NCBI RefSeq assembly: GCF_000382265.1
Contig: NZ_KB907976.1
Span: 62,001 to 126,000, forward strand
Direction of reading: 5' to 3'
DNA: 64,000 nucleotides
Origin: Yoonia vestfoldensis DSM 16212
Lineage (GTDB): Bacteria > Pseudomonadota > Alphaproteobacteria > Rhodobacterales > Rhodobacteraceae
Shown: in pieces, positions 55,200 to 64,000 of the stretch
How the letters are laid out: every line of letters begins with the position of its first letter
Position numbering within the stretch: the first letter of the stretch is position 1
Made by a program: the position numbers and the translations under genes
The notes under the pieces: generated by a model
Seen by the model: only the letters and a program-made list of their open reading frames with translations
The model's database searches: none
What the model was told of the DNA's origin: nothing

Positions 55200-57080
55200 T
55201 CAGGTTCCGGTCGCAGCCAGCGTATGGCGCTTGATCGCGCCGATCAGCAGCATCAAAGCGGCTGGCGTCATCCCCTCGATTCGCCCAGCCTGCGCGATTG
55301 AAACGGGACGTACTTTTTGAAGCTTGGTGACAAGTTCAAAGGACAGGCCGCGCACGGCCGCGTAGTCAAGGTCATCGGGGATGATTTGCTGTTCATCACG
55401 TTCCATCGCCGAAACGTCCCGTTCCTGTCGGGTGATGTAGTGAGCATACAAGGCGTCCTTTTTGACCTGATCCCGGATTTCAACCGCGAAACAGGATGTT
55501 TCAGGCGCAAGGACATGCAGCTGATCAAAACCGAAATCAGCCAGAGCCAAAGCCTCCAATGCCGATTTGCGCGGTCCGTCGGGGTTTAACTGCACCCCTG
55601 CCGCCGCAATATCGCGGGCCGACAGGCTGATCTGCGCAAGCCTGCTCTTGGCCGTCATGATTTGGTCCATCTTGCCGCTGAAGGCTATCCAACGCGAATC
55701 GCCGACGCATCCAATGTCACGACCGCGCGCTGTCAGGCGTTGGTCGGCATTGTCCGCGCGCAGAGACAACCGAAACTCTGCCCGTGATGTAAACATGCGA
55801 TAAGGTTCTGACACACCACGGGTAATCAGGTCGTCAATCATGACCCCGATATAGGATTCCCGTCGGCTGAAGAGAACCGAGTCCTTTTCCAGCGCATATG
55901 CCGCCGCGTTCAACCCGGCAACCAGCCCCTGCGCTGCCGCTTCTTCGTAACCTGTTGTCCCATTGATCTGGCCGGCCAGATAAAGGCCAGGTACATCGCG
56001 AAGTTCAAGCGTTGGCCGGAGGGCACGCGGATCAACGTAGTCATATTCGATCGCATATCCCGGCTGCAGGATGATCGCATTTTCAAGGCCATGAATCGAC
56101 CGAACATAGTCAAGCTGCACATCTTCGGGCAAGGATGTCGAAATGCCGTTCGGATAGATCGTATGATCGTTCAGCCCTTCGGGTTCCAGAAATATCTGAT
56201 GCGATGTCTTGTCAGCGAAACGCACCACCTTGTCTTCGATCGATGGGCAATAGCGCGGCCCGACCCCCTCGATATGGCCGCCATACATGGCAGAGCGTCC
56301 CAGGTTCGCGCGGATGATGTCGTGTGTTTTCTCGTTTGTATGCGTGATGCCGCAGTTGACCTGCCGCGCAAAAACCGCCTTGGACATGAATGAAAACAGG
56401 ACCGGATCATCATCCGTCGGCTGGGTTTCCAGAACATCCCAACGGATCTTGCGTCCATCCAGACGCGGCGGCGTGCCGGTCTTTAGCCGCCCCATCGGCA
56501 GCCCAAAACTGTCCAGACGTTCGGCCATCCGAACCGAGGGATCATCACCCATGCGTCCACCGGGCCGCGACACATCGCCGATATGGATGACGCCGCGCAG
56601 AAAAGTACCTGTCGTCAAAATGACGCTTTGCGCCGACAGGACGATTCCGCCACGCAACTGCACACCAGCCACCCGATCACCGTCCATCACAAGATCTGTC
56701 GCCTCACCCTCGAGGATGGACAGACCCAGCTGCGCAACCAACACCGCTTGCATCGTGTCGCGATAGATCGCGCGATCGGCCTGTGCCCGCGGTCCTTGCA
56801 CGGCAGGACCTTTCTTGCGGTTCAGCAACCTGAACTGGATACCCGCACGGTCCGCCACATGGCCCATGACGCCATCAAGCGCATCAATCTCTCGGACAAG
56901 ATGGCCCTTGCCCAATCCACCGATTGCAGGATTACACGACATTACGCCAATCGATCTGCGCGTCAGCGTTACCAATGCGGTGCGCGCGCCCATGCGGGCA
57001 GCCGCATGCGCGGCTTCGCTGCCAGCGTGGCCACCACCAATGACGATGACGTCGTAGTCATGATGTTTCACGTGAAACAC
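55200..57080 (-). CDS. mnmG: tRNA uridine-5-carboxymethylaminomethyl modification enzyme MnmG
   Basis: MnmG (GidA), with MnmE, makes the cmnm5 modification at wobble U34 of tRNA. The 626-residue protein begins [23 protein letters not shown] with the FAD-binding GGGHAG loop. Further family blocks are [19 protein letters not shown] and [15 protein letters not shown]. Its first codons are formed by a parS site at 57064-57079. It starts 3 bp after mnmE and precedes rsmG by 4 bp. Confidence 0.97.
   Translation of the reverse strand: MFHVKHHDYDVIVIGGGHAGSEAAHAAARMGARTALVTLTRRSIGVMSCNPAIGGLGKGHLVREIDALDGVMGHVADRAGIQFRLLNRKKGPAVQGPRAQADRAIYRDTMQAVLVAQLGLSILEGEATDLVMDGDRVAGVQLRGGIVLSAQSVILTTGTFLRGVIHIGDVSRPGGRMGDDPSVRMAERLDSFGLPMGRLKTGTPPRLDGRKIRWDVLETQPTDDDPVLFSFMSKAVFARQVNCGITHTNEKTHDIIRANLGRSAMYGGHIEGVGPRYCPSIEDKVVRFADKTSHQIFLEPEGLNDHTIYPNGISTSLPEDVQLDYVRSIHGLENAIILQPGYAIEYDYVDPRALRPTLELRDVPGLYLAGQINGTTGYEEAAAQGLVAGLNAAAYALEKDSVLFSRRESYIGVMIDDLITRGVSEPYRMFTSRAEFRLSLRADNADQRLTARGRDIGCVGDSRWIAFSGKMDQIMTAKSRLAQISLSARDIAAAGVQLNPDGPRKSALEALALADFGFDQLHVLAPETSCFAVEIRDQVKKDALYAHYITRQERDVSAMERDEQQIIPDDLDYAAVRGLSFELVTKLQKVRPVSIAQAGRIEGMTPAALMLLIGAIKRHTLAATGT
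57064..57079. other. parS site at the mnmG start
   Basis: A second perfect TGTTTCACGTGAAACA covers the mnmG start codon region and encodes FHVKH. It lies 1.9 kb from the rsmG copy and 3.3 kb from the oriC candidate. The site is read in a different frame from the rsmG copy. Confidence 0.95.
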
Positions 57081-57083
57081 TCC

Positions 57084-58364
57084 TCATTTGCCAATGCAAA
57101 AGCTGGAAAAAATCTCGTCGAGGACATGTTCTACATCAACCCGACCGACAAGGCTATCCACCGCGCGGAGGGCTGTGCGCAGATCTTCTGCGATCAGATC
57201 AAGCATGCCGTGGTCCAGATCAAGCCCCGCACCCGCCGCATCCAGAGATGACACCGCCCGCAGCAAGGCCAATCTGTGCCGTTCCCGCATCGCCAAACCG
57301 ACAGACGCGACGCGTTTGGTCAATTCTGCTGCGATCAACGCAATCAGATCATCAACACCTGCGCCCGTCAGCCCCGACACGGCAAGATCGCCGCTGTTGC
57401 CCACATCGCCCTTGGCTTTGACGTAAATCTCACCTGCTTCAAGATCATGTGGCGGAATGTTTGTGTCCAACAACATATGTATCCGCAAGTCGGCTTGTTC
57501 TGCCCGCGCCCGCGCCCGTGCGACGCCCAGACTTTCGACAAGGTCATCGGTTTCGCGTAACCCTGCTGTGTCCAGCAACGTGACCGGAATACCATCAAAG
57601 TCCAATCGCACTTCGATAACATCCCGTGTCGTCCCGGCGATGTCCGACGTAATCGCCACATCACGCTGCGCCAACCTGTTCAGCAAGGTAGACTTACCGA
57701 CGTTCGGTGCACCGATAATGGCAACTTCGAACCCGTCCCGCAGCCGTTCCGCCATCCGCACGCCCGCCGCCTCGCGTGCCATTTCTGCCCGAACATCCAT
57801 GAGCAAGTCACGCACTTCGGGCACGACATCGACCGGCACGTCTTCATCGACAAAGTCAATCGTCGCCTCAAGCAAGGCTGCAGCGCGAATCAACTTTTTG
57901 CGCCAATTATCCGCGATCGCTCCCAATGCCCCCGAGAACACCCGCACCGCCTGCCTGCGCTGGCTTTCCGTTTCTGCATCGATCAGGTCGGCCAACCCTT
58001 CGACCTGCGCAAGGTCAAGCCGCCCGTTGGCCAGGGCACGGCGCGTGAATTCGCCTGCTTCAGCAGGACGCAACACCGGGTCATCGCCCAGGATACGCAA
58101 GACCGCCGCGACAACGGCCGGGCTGCCGTGCAGATGCAGTTCGACAACGTCCTCGCCGGTAAAGCTTTTACCCGCATCAAACCGCAGCACCAGCGCCTCG
58201 TCGATCAGATTGCCGGTGCAATCACGCAAAGCGCGCAGACCACGCGCTGCCGGTACATGACCCATCAGCCGTGCCGCAGCAGCAACAGCGGCCACACCAG
58301 AGATGCGGACAACCGCAACACCCGCCCGTCCCCGGGCGGTGGCAAGTGCAAATATCGTGTCCAT
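57084..58364 (-). CDS. mnmE: tRNA modification GTPase MnmE
   Basis: MnmE (TrmE) is the GTPase partner of MnmG. The 426-residue protein has the tetrahydrofolate-binding N-terminal domain ([23 protein letters not shown]), a G domain near residues 215-370 ([23 protein letters not shown]) and the C-terminal FCIGK with the conserved Cys. It lies 30 bp after rho on the same strand. Confidence 0.97.
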   Translation of the reverse strand: MDTIFALATARGRAGVAVVRISGVAAVAAAARLMGHVPAARGLRALRDCTGNLIDEALVLRFDAGKSFTGEDVVELHLHGSPAVVAAVLRILGDDPVLRPAEAGEFTRRALANGRLDLAQVEGLADLIDAETESQRRQAVRVFSGALGAIADNWRKKLIRAAALLEATIDFVDEDVPVDVVPEVRDLLMDVRAEMAREAAGVRMAERLRDGFEVAIIGAPNVGKSTLLNRLAQRDVAITSDIAGTTRDVIEVRLDFDGIPVTLLDTAGLRETDDLVESLGVARARARAEQADLRIHMLLDTNIPPHDLEAGEIYVKAKGDVGNSGDLAVSGLTGAGVDDLIALIAAELTKRVASVGLAMRERHRLALLRAVSSLDAAGAGLDLDHGMLDLIAEDLRTALRAVDSLVGRVDVEHVLDEIFSSFCIGK

Positions 58365-58394
58365 ATCTCTAACTCATTATTATAAAACAATAAG

Positions 58395-59666
58395 TTAAGT
58401 ATTCATCGAATCGAAGAAATCAGAATTTGTCTTGGTCTGCTTCAACTTCCCGATCAGGAATTCGATCGCATCGGTTGTTCCCATCGGATTCAGGATTCGG
58501 CGCAAGACATAAGTCTTGGCAAGGTCGGATTTATCTACCAGCAATTCCTCTTTCCGCGTCCCGGACTTGAGTATGTCCATCGCAGGGAACACACGCTTGT
58601 CGGCGACCTTGCGGTCCAGAACGATCTCGCTGTTGCCGGTACCTTTGAATTCTTCGAAAATCACCTCGTCCATCCGGCTGCCGGTATCGATCAGCGCCGT
58701 CGCGATGATGGTCAGCGATCCACCCTCCTCGATGTTGCGTGCGGCACCAAAGAACCGCTTGGGCCGCTGCAGCGCATTAGCATCGACACCGCCCGTCAGC
58801 ACCTTGCCCGACGACGGCACGGTAGTGTTGAACGCGCGCCCCAGACGCGTGATCGAATCCAGCAGGATCACCACGTCACGCTTATGCTCGACCAGACGTT
58901 TTGCCTTTTCGATGACCATCTCGGCCACTGCCACGTGCCGCGTCGCCGGTTCGTCGAATGTCGACGACACAACCTCACCCTTCACCGACCGCTGCATGTC
59001 GGTCACCTCTTCGGGCCGCTCGTCGATCAGCAGGACGATCAGGTAACATTCAGGATGGTTCTTTCCGATGGAATTGGCGATGTTCTGCAACAGCACGGTC
59101 TTGCCTGTCCGCGGCGGCGCCACGATCAAGGACCGCTGCCCTTTCCCGATTGGTGCGACGAGGTCGATGATCCGGGCCGACCTGTCCTTGACTGTCGGAT
59201 CGTCGATTTCCATCTTCAACCGCTCATCAGGATAAAGCGGCGTCAGGTTGTCGAACGCGACCTTATGGCGCGCTTTTTCAGGATCCTCGAAATTGATCCG
59301 CTCTACCGACGTCAGCGCAAAATACCGCTCGTTGTCGTTGGGTTCCTTCATCACGCCTTCGACCGTATCGCCGGTGCGTAGCGAATATTGCCGGATCATG
59401 TCGGGCGAAACATAAATGTCGTCCGGTCCCGGCAGATAGTTCGCCTCTGGTGACCGCAAAAAACCGAACCCGTCCTGCAAAACCTCCAGCACGCCGTCGC
59501 CGCCGATGACCCATTCGTCATCCGCGCGTTCCTTGAGGATCGCGAACATCATGTCGCCCTTGCGCATCGTCGATGCGTTTTCGATCTCAAGCTCTTCTGC
59601 CATCGACAAAAGATCCTTGGGGCTTTGCGCCTTCAGATCGGCAAGGTTCAAACGGTCTTGTTGCAT
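58395..59666 (-). CDS. rho: Transcription termination factor Rho
   Basis: Rho is the RNA helicase that ends transcripts. The 423-residue protein has the OB-fold RNA-binding block [21 protein letters not shown] and the ATPase Walker [14 protein letters not shown] near residues 180-190. [14 protein letters not shown] and [10 protein letters not shown] follow, and the R-loop region [14 protein letters not shown] good promoter candidate lies at 59747-59775. Confidence 0.98.
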   Translation of the reverse strand: MQQDRLNLADLKAQSPKDLLSMAEELEIENASTMRKGDMMFAILKERADDEWVIGGDGVLEVLQDGFGFLRSPEANYLPGPDDIYVSPDMIRQYSLRTGDTVEGVMKEPNDNERYFALTSVERINFEDPEKARHKVAFDNLTPLYPDERLKMEIDDPTVKDRSARIIDLVAPIGKGQRSLIVAPPRTGKTVLLQNIANSIGKNHPECYLIVLLIDERPEEVTDMQRSVKGEVVSSTFDEPATRHVAVAEMVIEKAKRLVEHKRDVVILLDSITRLGRAFNTTVPSSGKVLTGGVDANALQRPKRFFGAARNIEEGGSLTIIATALIDTGSRMDEVIFEEFKGTGNSEIVLDRKVADKRVFPAMDILKSGTRKEELLVDKSDLAKTYVLRRILNPMGTTDAIEFLIGKLKQTKTNSDFFDSMNT

Positions 59667-59746
59667 AAGAAAATCCAGTGCCGACAGCTGCGCCGACGAT
59701 AGAGGGACGGATGGGGAAATAAATGCTCCGGACGGACCACCTGCGT

Positions 59747-59775
59747 CTGATAAGCGCGCTCGCCAGCCGAGTCAA
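59747..59775 (-). promoter_or_regulatory. Candidate rho promoter
   Basis: On the minus strand TTGACT (59775-59770) and TATCAG (59752-59747) are 17 bp apart, in the 116-bp gap between hemJ and rho. The leader would be about 75 nt, suitable for Rho autoregulation. Confidence 0.5.
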
Positions 59776-59782
59776 CGTATCT

Positions 59783-60232
59783 TCAGAATGGCCGCACGAT
59801 CACAGCGATCACGATCACGACCATCAGAACCGTCGGCACCTCGTTGAACAGCCGGTACGTCCGCCCGGTCCGCGTATTTTGGCCAGCCGCGAATTCCTTG
59901 CGGCGCTTGGCCATCCAGCCATGTGCGCCCGTCATCGCCAGAACAGCGGCGATCTTGATCCATGACCAAGCCGCACCCCAATCGAACACACCCGTGGACA
60001 ACAAAAGAAGACCCGCCACCCAAGCGACAATCATCGACGGGTTCATGATCAGGCGCAGCAACTTTTCTTCCATGATCTGGAACGTCTGATCAAGCTCTGA
60101 CCCCACCGTCGCGCGTTCTGCGTGGTAGACGTAGAGCCGCGGCAAATAGAACAGCCCCGCCATCCAGGCGATCACCGCCATGACGTGCAAGGACTTGATC
60201 CAAGGAGACAGAGCGAAGACTAGATCAGACAT
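59783..60232 (-). CDS. hemJ: Protoporphyrinogen oxidase HemJ
   Basis: HemJ is a membrane protein that oxidises protoporphyrinogen IX in many bacteria without HemG or HemY. The 149-residue protein has about four helices and the family block WIKSLHVMAVIAWMAGLFYLPRLYVYH, with conserved His residues. It lies at the left edge of the oriC candidate, reading away from it, and is followed by rho. Confidence 0.88.
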   Translation of the reverse strand: MSDLVFALSPWIKSLHVMAVIAWMAGLFYLPRLYVYHAERATVGSELDQTFQIMEEKLLRLIMNPSMIVAWVAGLLLLSTGVFDWGAAWSWIKIAAVLAMTGAHGWMAKRRKEFAAGQNTRTGRTYRLFNEVPTVLMVVIVIAVIVRPF

Positions 60233-60640
60233 AAGCTACTCGCATGTGAGGGTCAGGCTTCTTTAATAATTATATATAGAGAAAGAAAAGATGATGTTGA
60301 TTTTAGAGCACCTTTTTCCTGTGGTTCCTTTTTTCATCCGCAGAGTTATCAACAGGTGGTATCTTGGTCACGGACGGTCAATTACAGATCAGTTTACTGT
60401 CAAAAGTATTTAATATCATATATTTAAGTGACACAAAGAATCACCATTCGCCCTGATTACCTGCCTTGACAGGCCAACGGTGTCCGATTCTTCCACACCC
60501 CTGACTTATCCTTTCCCACGGTGGAAAAAGGCGGTCATCGCCACCAACAAGTCTAGGTTTCTACACAGTCAGGCGGTAACACCCATCTTAGGGTTCGTTT
60601 CCCGGCCAGTTGCCACGGATTTTTCCATCAGGTTATCCAC
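60233..60640. other. Probable chromosomal replication origin (oriC)
   Basis: This 408-bp non-coding gap is unusually AT-rich in two stretches (about 60261-60310 and 60395-60430). It has a DnaA-box variant TTATCAACA at 60346-60354, a perfect TTATCCACA at 60633-60641, and several two-mismatch boxes (for example near 60488). GANTC sites, the CcrM methylation target, are at 60438-60442 and 60486-60490. The setting also supports an origin: divergent hemJ-rho and maf-aroE-coaE-dnaQ, with parAB/parS 3-7 kb away. No gene is supportable inside it. Confidence 0.7.
60346..60354 (+). promoter_or_regulatory. DnaA-box variant
   Basis: TTATCAACA differs at one position from the strong TTATCCACA box. It lies between the two AT-rich stretches of the oriC candidate. 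Confidence 0.6.
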
Positions 60641-60641
60641 A
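60633..60641 (+). promoter_or_regulatory. Perfect DnaA box overlapping the maf start codon
   Basis: TTATCCACA matches the strong DnaA box exactly. Its last A is the first base of the maf ATG, so DnaA binding could also affect maf translation or transcription. Confidence 0.75.
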
Positions 60642-61240
60642 TGCAAGAAAAGATCATCCTCGCGTCCGGTTCTGACATCCGGGCGCAGCTGCTGCGCAAC
60701 GCAGGCGTCGTCTTTGACGTCCACGTCGCCCGGATCGACGAGGACGCCGTGCGTGCGTCGTTGCAATCCGAAAATGCGTCGCCGCGCGACATTGCGGACA
60801 CGCTTGCTGAACTCAAGGCTCAACGCGTCGCCGCGAAACATCCCGACGCGCTGGTGATCGGCTGCGACCAGATCCTTGCCGTCGATCAGGACATCTTCGC
60901 CAAACCGGAAACGCCCGCCGCCGCGCTCGCCCAGTTGCGCGCCCTGCGCGGTCGGAAACACCAACTACTCTCGGCCGCCGTCATCTATGGTGAAGGCAGG
61001 CCGCTTTGGCGGCATGTCGGTGTCGTCCGCCTTCATATGCGTGACGCATCCGACGACTATCTTGCTGCCTATGTGGACCGGAACTGGGACAGCATCCGCC
61101 ACGCTGTCGGTGCCTACAAGCTCGAGGAAGAAGGCGTGCGACTTTTTACACGCATCGAAGGAGATTATTTCAATGTTCTTGGCCTGCCCCTGCTTGAACT
61201 CTTGTCATATCTGACGCTTCGCGGAACATTGCCATCATGA
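60641..61240 (+). CDS. maf: Maf-family nucleotide pyrophosphatase
   Basis: Maf proteins hydrolyse modified or canonical nucleoside triphosphates and influence septation. The 199-residue protein has ILASGSDIRAQLLRNAGV at the start and VIGCDQILAVDQDIFAKP in the middle, typical of the Maf branch in alphaproteobacteria. It is the first gene of maf-aroE-coaE-dnaQ, overlapping aroE by 4 bp. Confidence 0.92.
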   Translation: MQEKIILASGSDIRAQLLRNAGVVFDVHVARIDEDAVRASLQSENASPRDIADTLAELKAQRVAAKHPDALVIGCDQILAVDQDIFAKPETPAAALAQLRALRGRKHQLLSAAVIYGEGRPLWRHVGVVRLHMRDASDDYLAAYVDRNWDSIRHAVGAYKLEEEGVRLFTRIEGDYFNVLGLPLLELLSYLTLRGTLPS

Positions 61241-62064
61241 CAGACTTTCCCCGCGCCGGTGTGATCGGCAACCCGGTCAGCCATTCGCTATCGCCCAAAC
61301 TGCACGGGCATTGGTTGCAGCGCTATGGCATCGAAGGCAGCTATGACGCCTTGCAGGTGACCGAGGACGCGCTGCACCGCACGCTCCGGTCCTTGCCGGA
61401 TCAGGGGTATGTCGGTGTGAACGTGACCCTGCCGCACAAGGTTGCGGTCCTTCAGATCGCCGATCAATTGACCGACCGCGCGACGCTGATCGGGGCGGCC
61501 AACACGTTGACGTTCAAGGAAGACGGTCGAGTATTCGCAGATAATACAGACGGTTACGGATTTCTGGAAAACCTCCGCCAGGGCGCGCCCGGCTGGGATG
61601 CCAAGACCGGCCCTGCCGTCGTCTTTGGCGCAGGCGGTGCCGCGCGCGCCGTCATCGTGTCCTTGATCGAGGCTGGCGCGCCCGAAATCATCCTCACCAA
61701 CCGCACCCGTCCCAAGGCCGAAGCCTTGCGCGCTGATTTCGGTGCCCGTATCCGTATCGTCGATTGGGTGCAGGCGGGGACCGTGTTGCCCGATGCCGCG
61801 ACTGTGGTGAACACGACCTCGCTTGGCATGACCGGGGGGCAGGAATTCCGCGTGCCGCTTGACGGGCTCCGTTCAGGGACCGTGGTGACGGATATCGTCT
61901 ACACGCCGCTGCGCACCAAGTTCCTTGATGCCGCTGCTGAAAAAGGCTGCGTCACGGTCGATGGTCTTGGCATGTTGTTGCATCAAGGCGTACCCGGTTT
62001 CGAACGCTGGTTTGGCAAACGGCCAGAGGTTGACGACAAACTGCGCCGCGCTGTCTTGTCATGA
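61237..62064 (+). CDS. aroE: Shikimate dehydrogenase
   Basis: AroE reduces 3-dehydroshikimate with NADPH. The 275-residue protein has NPVSHSLSPKLHG (substrate side), VNVTLPHKVAVL with the catalytic Lys, and the NADP loop VFGAGGAARAVI. It is coupled to maf and to coaE by 4-bp overlaps. Confidence 0.97.
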   Translation: MTDFPRAGVIGNPVSHSLSPKLHGHWLQRYGIEGSYDALQVTEDALHRTLRSLPDQGYVGVNVTLPHKVAVLQIADQLTDRATLIGAANTLTFKEDGRVFADNTDGYGFLENLRQGAPGWDAKTGPAVVFGAGGAARAVIVSLIEAGAPEIILTNRTRPKAEALRADFGARIRIVDWVQAGTVLPDAATVVNTTSLGMTGGQEFRVPLDGLRSGTVVTDIVYTPLRTKFLDAAAEKGCVTVDGLGMLLHQGVPGFERWFGKRPEVDDKLRRAVLS

Positions 62065-62639
62065 CGCATTATCTGGGCCTGACCGGGTCGATCGGTATGG
62101 GCAAATCCACGACCGCCCAAATGTTCCGCGATGCGGGCGTGCCGGTCTGGGATGCCGATGCCGTGGTGCATCGGCTTTATGCCCAAGGTGGCGCTGCCGT
62201 CCCCGCGCTGCGCCTCGTCTATCCAGATGCCATCGTTGATGGCGCCGTGTCACGCGACAAATTGAAGGACATCATCGCCGCTGATCCGACCGCCTTGGGC
62301 AAGATAGAACAGATCGTGCACCCGCTGGTGGCGGCCGACCGGCAGGCTTTTATCGCGGATCATTTAGTGCCCCTTCTGGTTTTTGACATTCCGCTCTTGT
62401 TCGAAACGGGGGCGGACGACTGGCTTTCATCCGTTCTTGTCGTCACTGCGCCCGCGGATGTCCAGCGCAACCGTGTCCTTGCCCGGCCCGGCATGACGTC
62501 TCCGCACCTCGACCAGATCCTGCAACGCCAGATCCCCGACGCCGAAAAACGGGCCCGCGCCGATTATCTGATCGAGACGCTGACGCTGGACGACACCCGC
62601 GCCGCCGTGCAAGAACTGATCACAAAGCTGACGGGGTAA
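62061..62639 (+). CDS. coaE: Dephospho-CoA kinase
   Basis: CoaE phosphorylates dephospho-CoA in the last step of CoA synthesis. The P-loop GSIGMGKS lies at residues 9-16; DADAVVHRLY and PLLFETGADDW follow. The 192-residue length fits. It overlaps aroE by 4 bp and ends 3 bp before dnaQ. Confidence 0.97.
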   Translation: MTHYLGLTGSIGMGKSTTAQMFRDAGVPVWDADAVVHRLYAQGGAAVPALRLVYPDAIVDGAVSRDKLKDIIAADPTALGKIEQIVHPLVAADRQAFIADHLVPLLVFDIPLLFETGADDWLSSVLVVTAPADVQRNRVLARPGMTSPHLDQILQRQIPDAEKRARADYLIETLTLDDTRAAVQELITKLTG

Positions 62640-62642
62640 GAC

Positions 62643-63329
62643 ATGCGCGAAATCGTTCTGGACACCGAAACCACCGGCTTTGAACCCGGCGAAGGCGACC
62701 GGATCGTCGAAATCGGTGCGGTTGAACTGATCCGCCATGTGCCGACGGGCCGCACCTATCACCAATACATCAACCCCCAGCGCAGCATGCCTGCCGAAGC
62801 CTTTGCCGTTCACGGCTTGGGTGATGACTTTCTGGCCGACAAACCGCTGTTCAAGGATATCGCCGACGATTTTCTGGCCTTCATCGGTGATGCAAAGCTG
62901 GTGATTCACAATGCCGCGTTCGACATGAAATTCCTGAATGCCGAACTCGGCTGGCTGTACAAATCTGCCCTGCCGATGGATCGCGCGGTTGATACGCTGG
63001 CCATCGCACGGCGCAAATTTCCCGGCTCTCCGGCCTCTCTCGACGCGCTTTGCCGTCGCTTTGGTATCGACAATTCGTCACGCACCTTGCACGGCGCGCT
63101 GCTCGATAGTGAAATTCTGGCAGAAGTCTATCTGGAGCTGATCGGCGGTCGTCAGCCCGATTTCGCGCTGGCCCAAGGCGGCGCAGGCAGCACGAAACAG
63201 GACGGCACGGCATGGCGCGCCGGGCCGCGCCCTGTGCCGTTGGCACCACGCATCACACCCGAAGAAACCGCCGCCCATACAGCCTTTGTCGAGGCGATGG
63301 GCGACGCGGCGCTTTGGAAACGTGGCTAG
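62643..63329 (+). CDS. dnaQ: DNA polymerase III epsilon subunit (proofreading exonuclease)
   Basis: DnaQ is the 3'-5' proofreading exonuclease. The DEDDh residues are visible: Asp7 and Glu9 (LDTETTG), the block [11 protein letters not shown], and [19 protein letters not shown] with the catalytic His and Asp. The 228-residue protein is a normal length. It shares the CTAG at 63326-63329 with the secB stop. Confidence 0.97.
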   Translation: MREIVLDTETTGFEPGEGDRIVEIGAVELIRHVPTGRTYHQYINPQRSMPAEAFAVHGLGDDFLADKPLFKDIADDFLAFIGDAKLVIHNAAFDMKFLNAELGWLYKSALPMDRAVDTLAIARRKFPGSPASLDALCRRFGIDNSSRTLHGALLDSEILAEVYLELIGGRQPDFALAQGGAGSTKQDGTAWRAGPRPVPLAPRITPEETAAHTAFVEAMGDAALWKRG

Positions 63330-63832
63330 TTGACGACTTTCTTGTCAGCCTCGGCACGACGTGCCAATTCAGCACGGTAAAGTGCAAGAAAATCAATCGT
63401 CTCAAGGTTCAGCGCGGGGAAACCGCCGTCACGTGTGACGTCGCTGACGATCCTGCGCAGGAACGGGAAGGTGATGCGCGGGCATTCGATCAGCAGATAT
63501 GGGTGCATCTGTTCTTCGGGGACGCCTTCGACGTGGAACACGCCGGCATATTCGATTTCCAGCACGAAGAGGGGTTCGCCTGCCGTCTTGGTCTTGCTGG
63601 TGATGTTCAGCTTGGTGATCACCTCGAACTGCTGGTCCGCCGTGCGTTTGCGGGCGTCCAGATTGACCTGCACCTGAATTTCCGGCTGCGCGTCACCCTT
63701 CACGCCCTTCTGGGCCAGGATGTTTTCGAACGACATGTCGCGGATATACTGCGCCAGAACGCGGCTGGTGATCTGTTGCTGTTGCGGTGCGGCACCTGTG
63801 GTTGGGGCGGCGTTATCGGGTGTATCAGTCAT
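63326..63832 (-). CDS. secB: Protein-export chaperone SecB
   Basis: SecB holds preproteins unfolded for SecA. The 168-residue protein has the family blocks [28 protein letters not shown] and [27 protein letters not shown]. Its stop is shared with dnaQ in a CTAG. It follows the fxsA remnant on the same strand. Confidence 0.96.
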   Translation of the reverse strand: MTDTPDNAAPTTGAAPQQQQITSRVLAQYIRDMSFENILAQKGVKGDAQPEIQVQVNLDARKRTADQQFEVITKLNITSKTKTAGEPLFVLEIEYAGVFHVEGVPEEQMHPYLLIECPRITFPFLRRIVSDVTRDGGFPALNLETIDFLALYRAELARRAEADKKVVN

Positions 63833-63890
63833 GAAAACCTGCTGTGGTTGCTATTTGGTTGCCTGTTCCTAGCAGCCCACGTCCGCAGGC

Positions 63891-64000
63891 TCAATGCCGG
63901 GTCCATTTGGACGGTGGATGTGTCGGGCGTTTCTCGGGTGATATCTCCTCGAACTCGCCATCGATGACCGTGTCGGCGGGGCGCCGGGGTTCTGTTGGAT
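63891..64000 (-). CDS. fxsA: C-terminal end of an FxsA family membrane protein
   Basis: Only the last 35 codons are in the window; the rest lies beyond the right edge. The tail VIDGEFEEISPEK...PPSKWTRH followed by a stop at 63891-63893 matches, from memory, the C-terminal end of roseobacter FxsA proteins, which sit next to secB. FxsA is an inner-membrane protein whose membrane helices are not visible here. Confidence 0.6.
   Translation of the reverse strand, partial: PTEPRRPADTVIDGEFEEISPEKRPTHPPSKWTRH

Noticed and set aside
60480-60857. 125-codon frame across the oriC candidate into maf
   Set aside because: Its second half overlaps maf in another frame, and the first half has no domain or ribosome site.

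Overview
The window is a stretch of core chromosome from an alphaproteobacterium of the order Rhodobacterales, most likely a marine roseobacter (Loktanella/Yoonia-like by general impression; the genus is inference). The base composition is GC-rich and the protein sequences, gene order and repeats are typical of that group. Coding density is very high, with many 1-11 bp overlaps. I found no tRNA or rRNA gene, CRISPR array, insertion sequence or prophage. Only two gaps exceed 300 bp: 396-741 (dnaK promoter region) and 60233-60640 (probable replication origin).

Layout. 1-5.6 kb: the start of an exported phosphate-binding/OmpA-like protein (-), then dnaK, dnaJ and radC (+) and an exported protein of unknown function (-). 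5.7-11.1 kb: secA (-) divergent from a parvulin isomerase gene, argJ and mutT (+). 11.1-16.6 kb: the rimP-nusA-ylxR-infB operon (-), preceded by a short leader that looks like a transcription attenuator. 16.6-22.1 kb: a four-gene peptide-type ABC importer (-). 22.1-31.3 kb: pip, ubiG, a MarR/amidohydrolase/glutaredoxin/ComF operon, a methyltransferase, hemH, a small unknown, a soluble Ser/Thr kinase, a CAP-domain lipoprotein and an L,D-transpeptidase lipoprotein. 31.3-39.5 kb: an RNA m5U methyltransferase, two ABC exporter half-transporters, cca, two NUDIX genes and hslO. 39.5-46 kb: a repeat-bearing gap, argG and an SCP2 protein (+), then a tightly coupled four-gene operon maeB-PfkB kinase-class IV aminotransferase-sulfotransferase (-). 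46-52.9 kb: mutS, hrcA-grpE (-), rph-rdgB-hemW (+). 52.9-60.2 kb: mnmE-mnmG-rsmG-parA-parB (-), with two perfect parS sites inside the mnmG and rsmG starts, plus rho and hemJ (-). 60.2-64 kb: the oriC candidate, maf-aroE-coaE-dnaQ (+), secB (-) and the 3' end of fxsA (-).

Functionally the window groups protein quality control and export (DnaK/DnaJ/GrpE/HrcA, Hsp33, SecA/SecB, parvulin), translation and transcription (InfB, NusA, RimP, Rho), genome maintenance and segregation (MutS, MutT, RdgB, RadC, ParAB/parS, oriC) and tetrapyrrole steps (HemH, HemJ, HemW). Most of it is ordinary housekeeping. The parts most worth a second look are the rimP leader attenuator, the oriC/parS architecture, and the maeB-kinase-aminotransferase-sulfotransferase operon. 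I do not see a clear new defence or mobile system.
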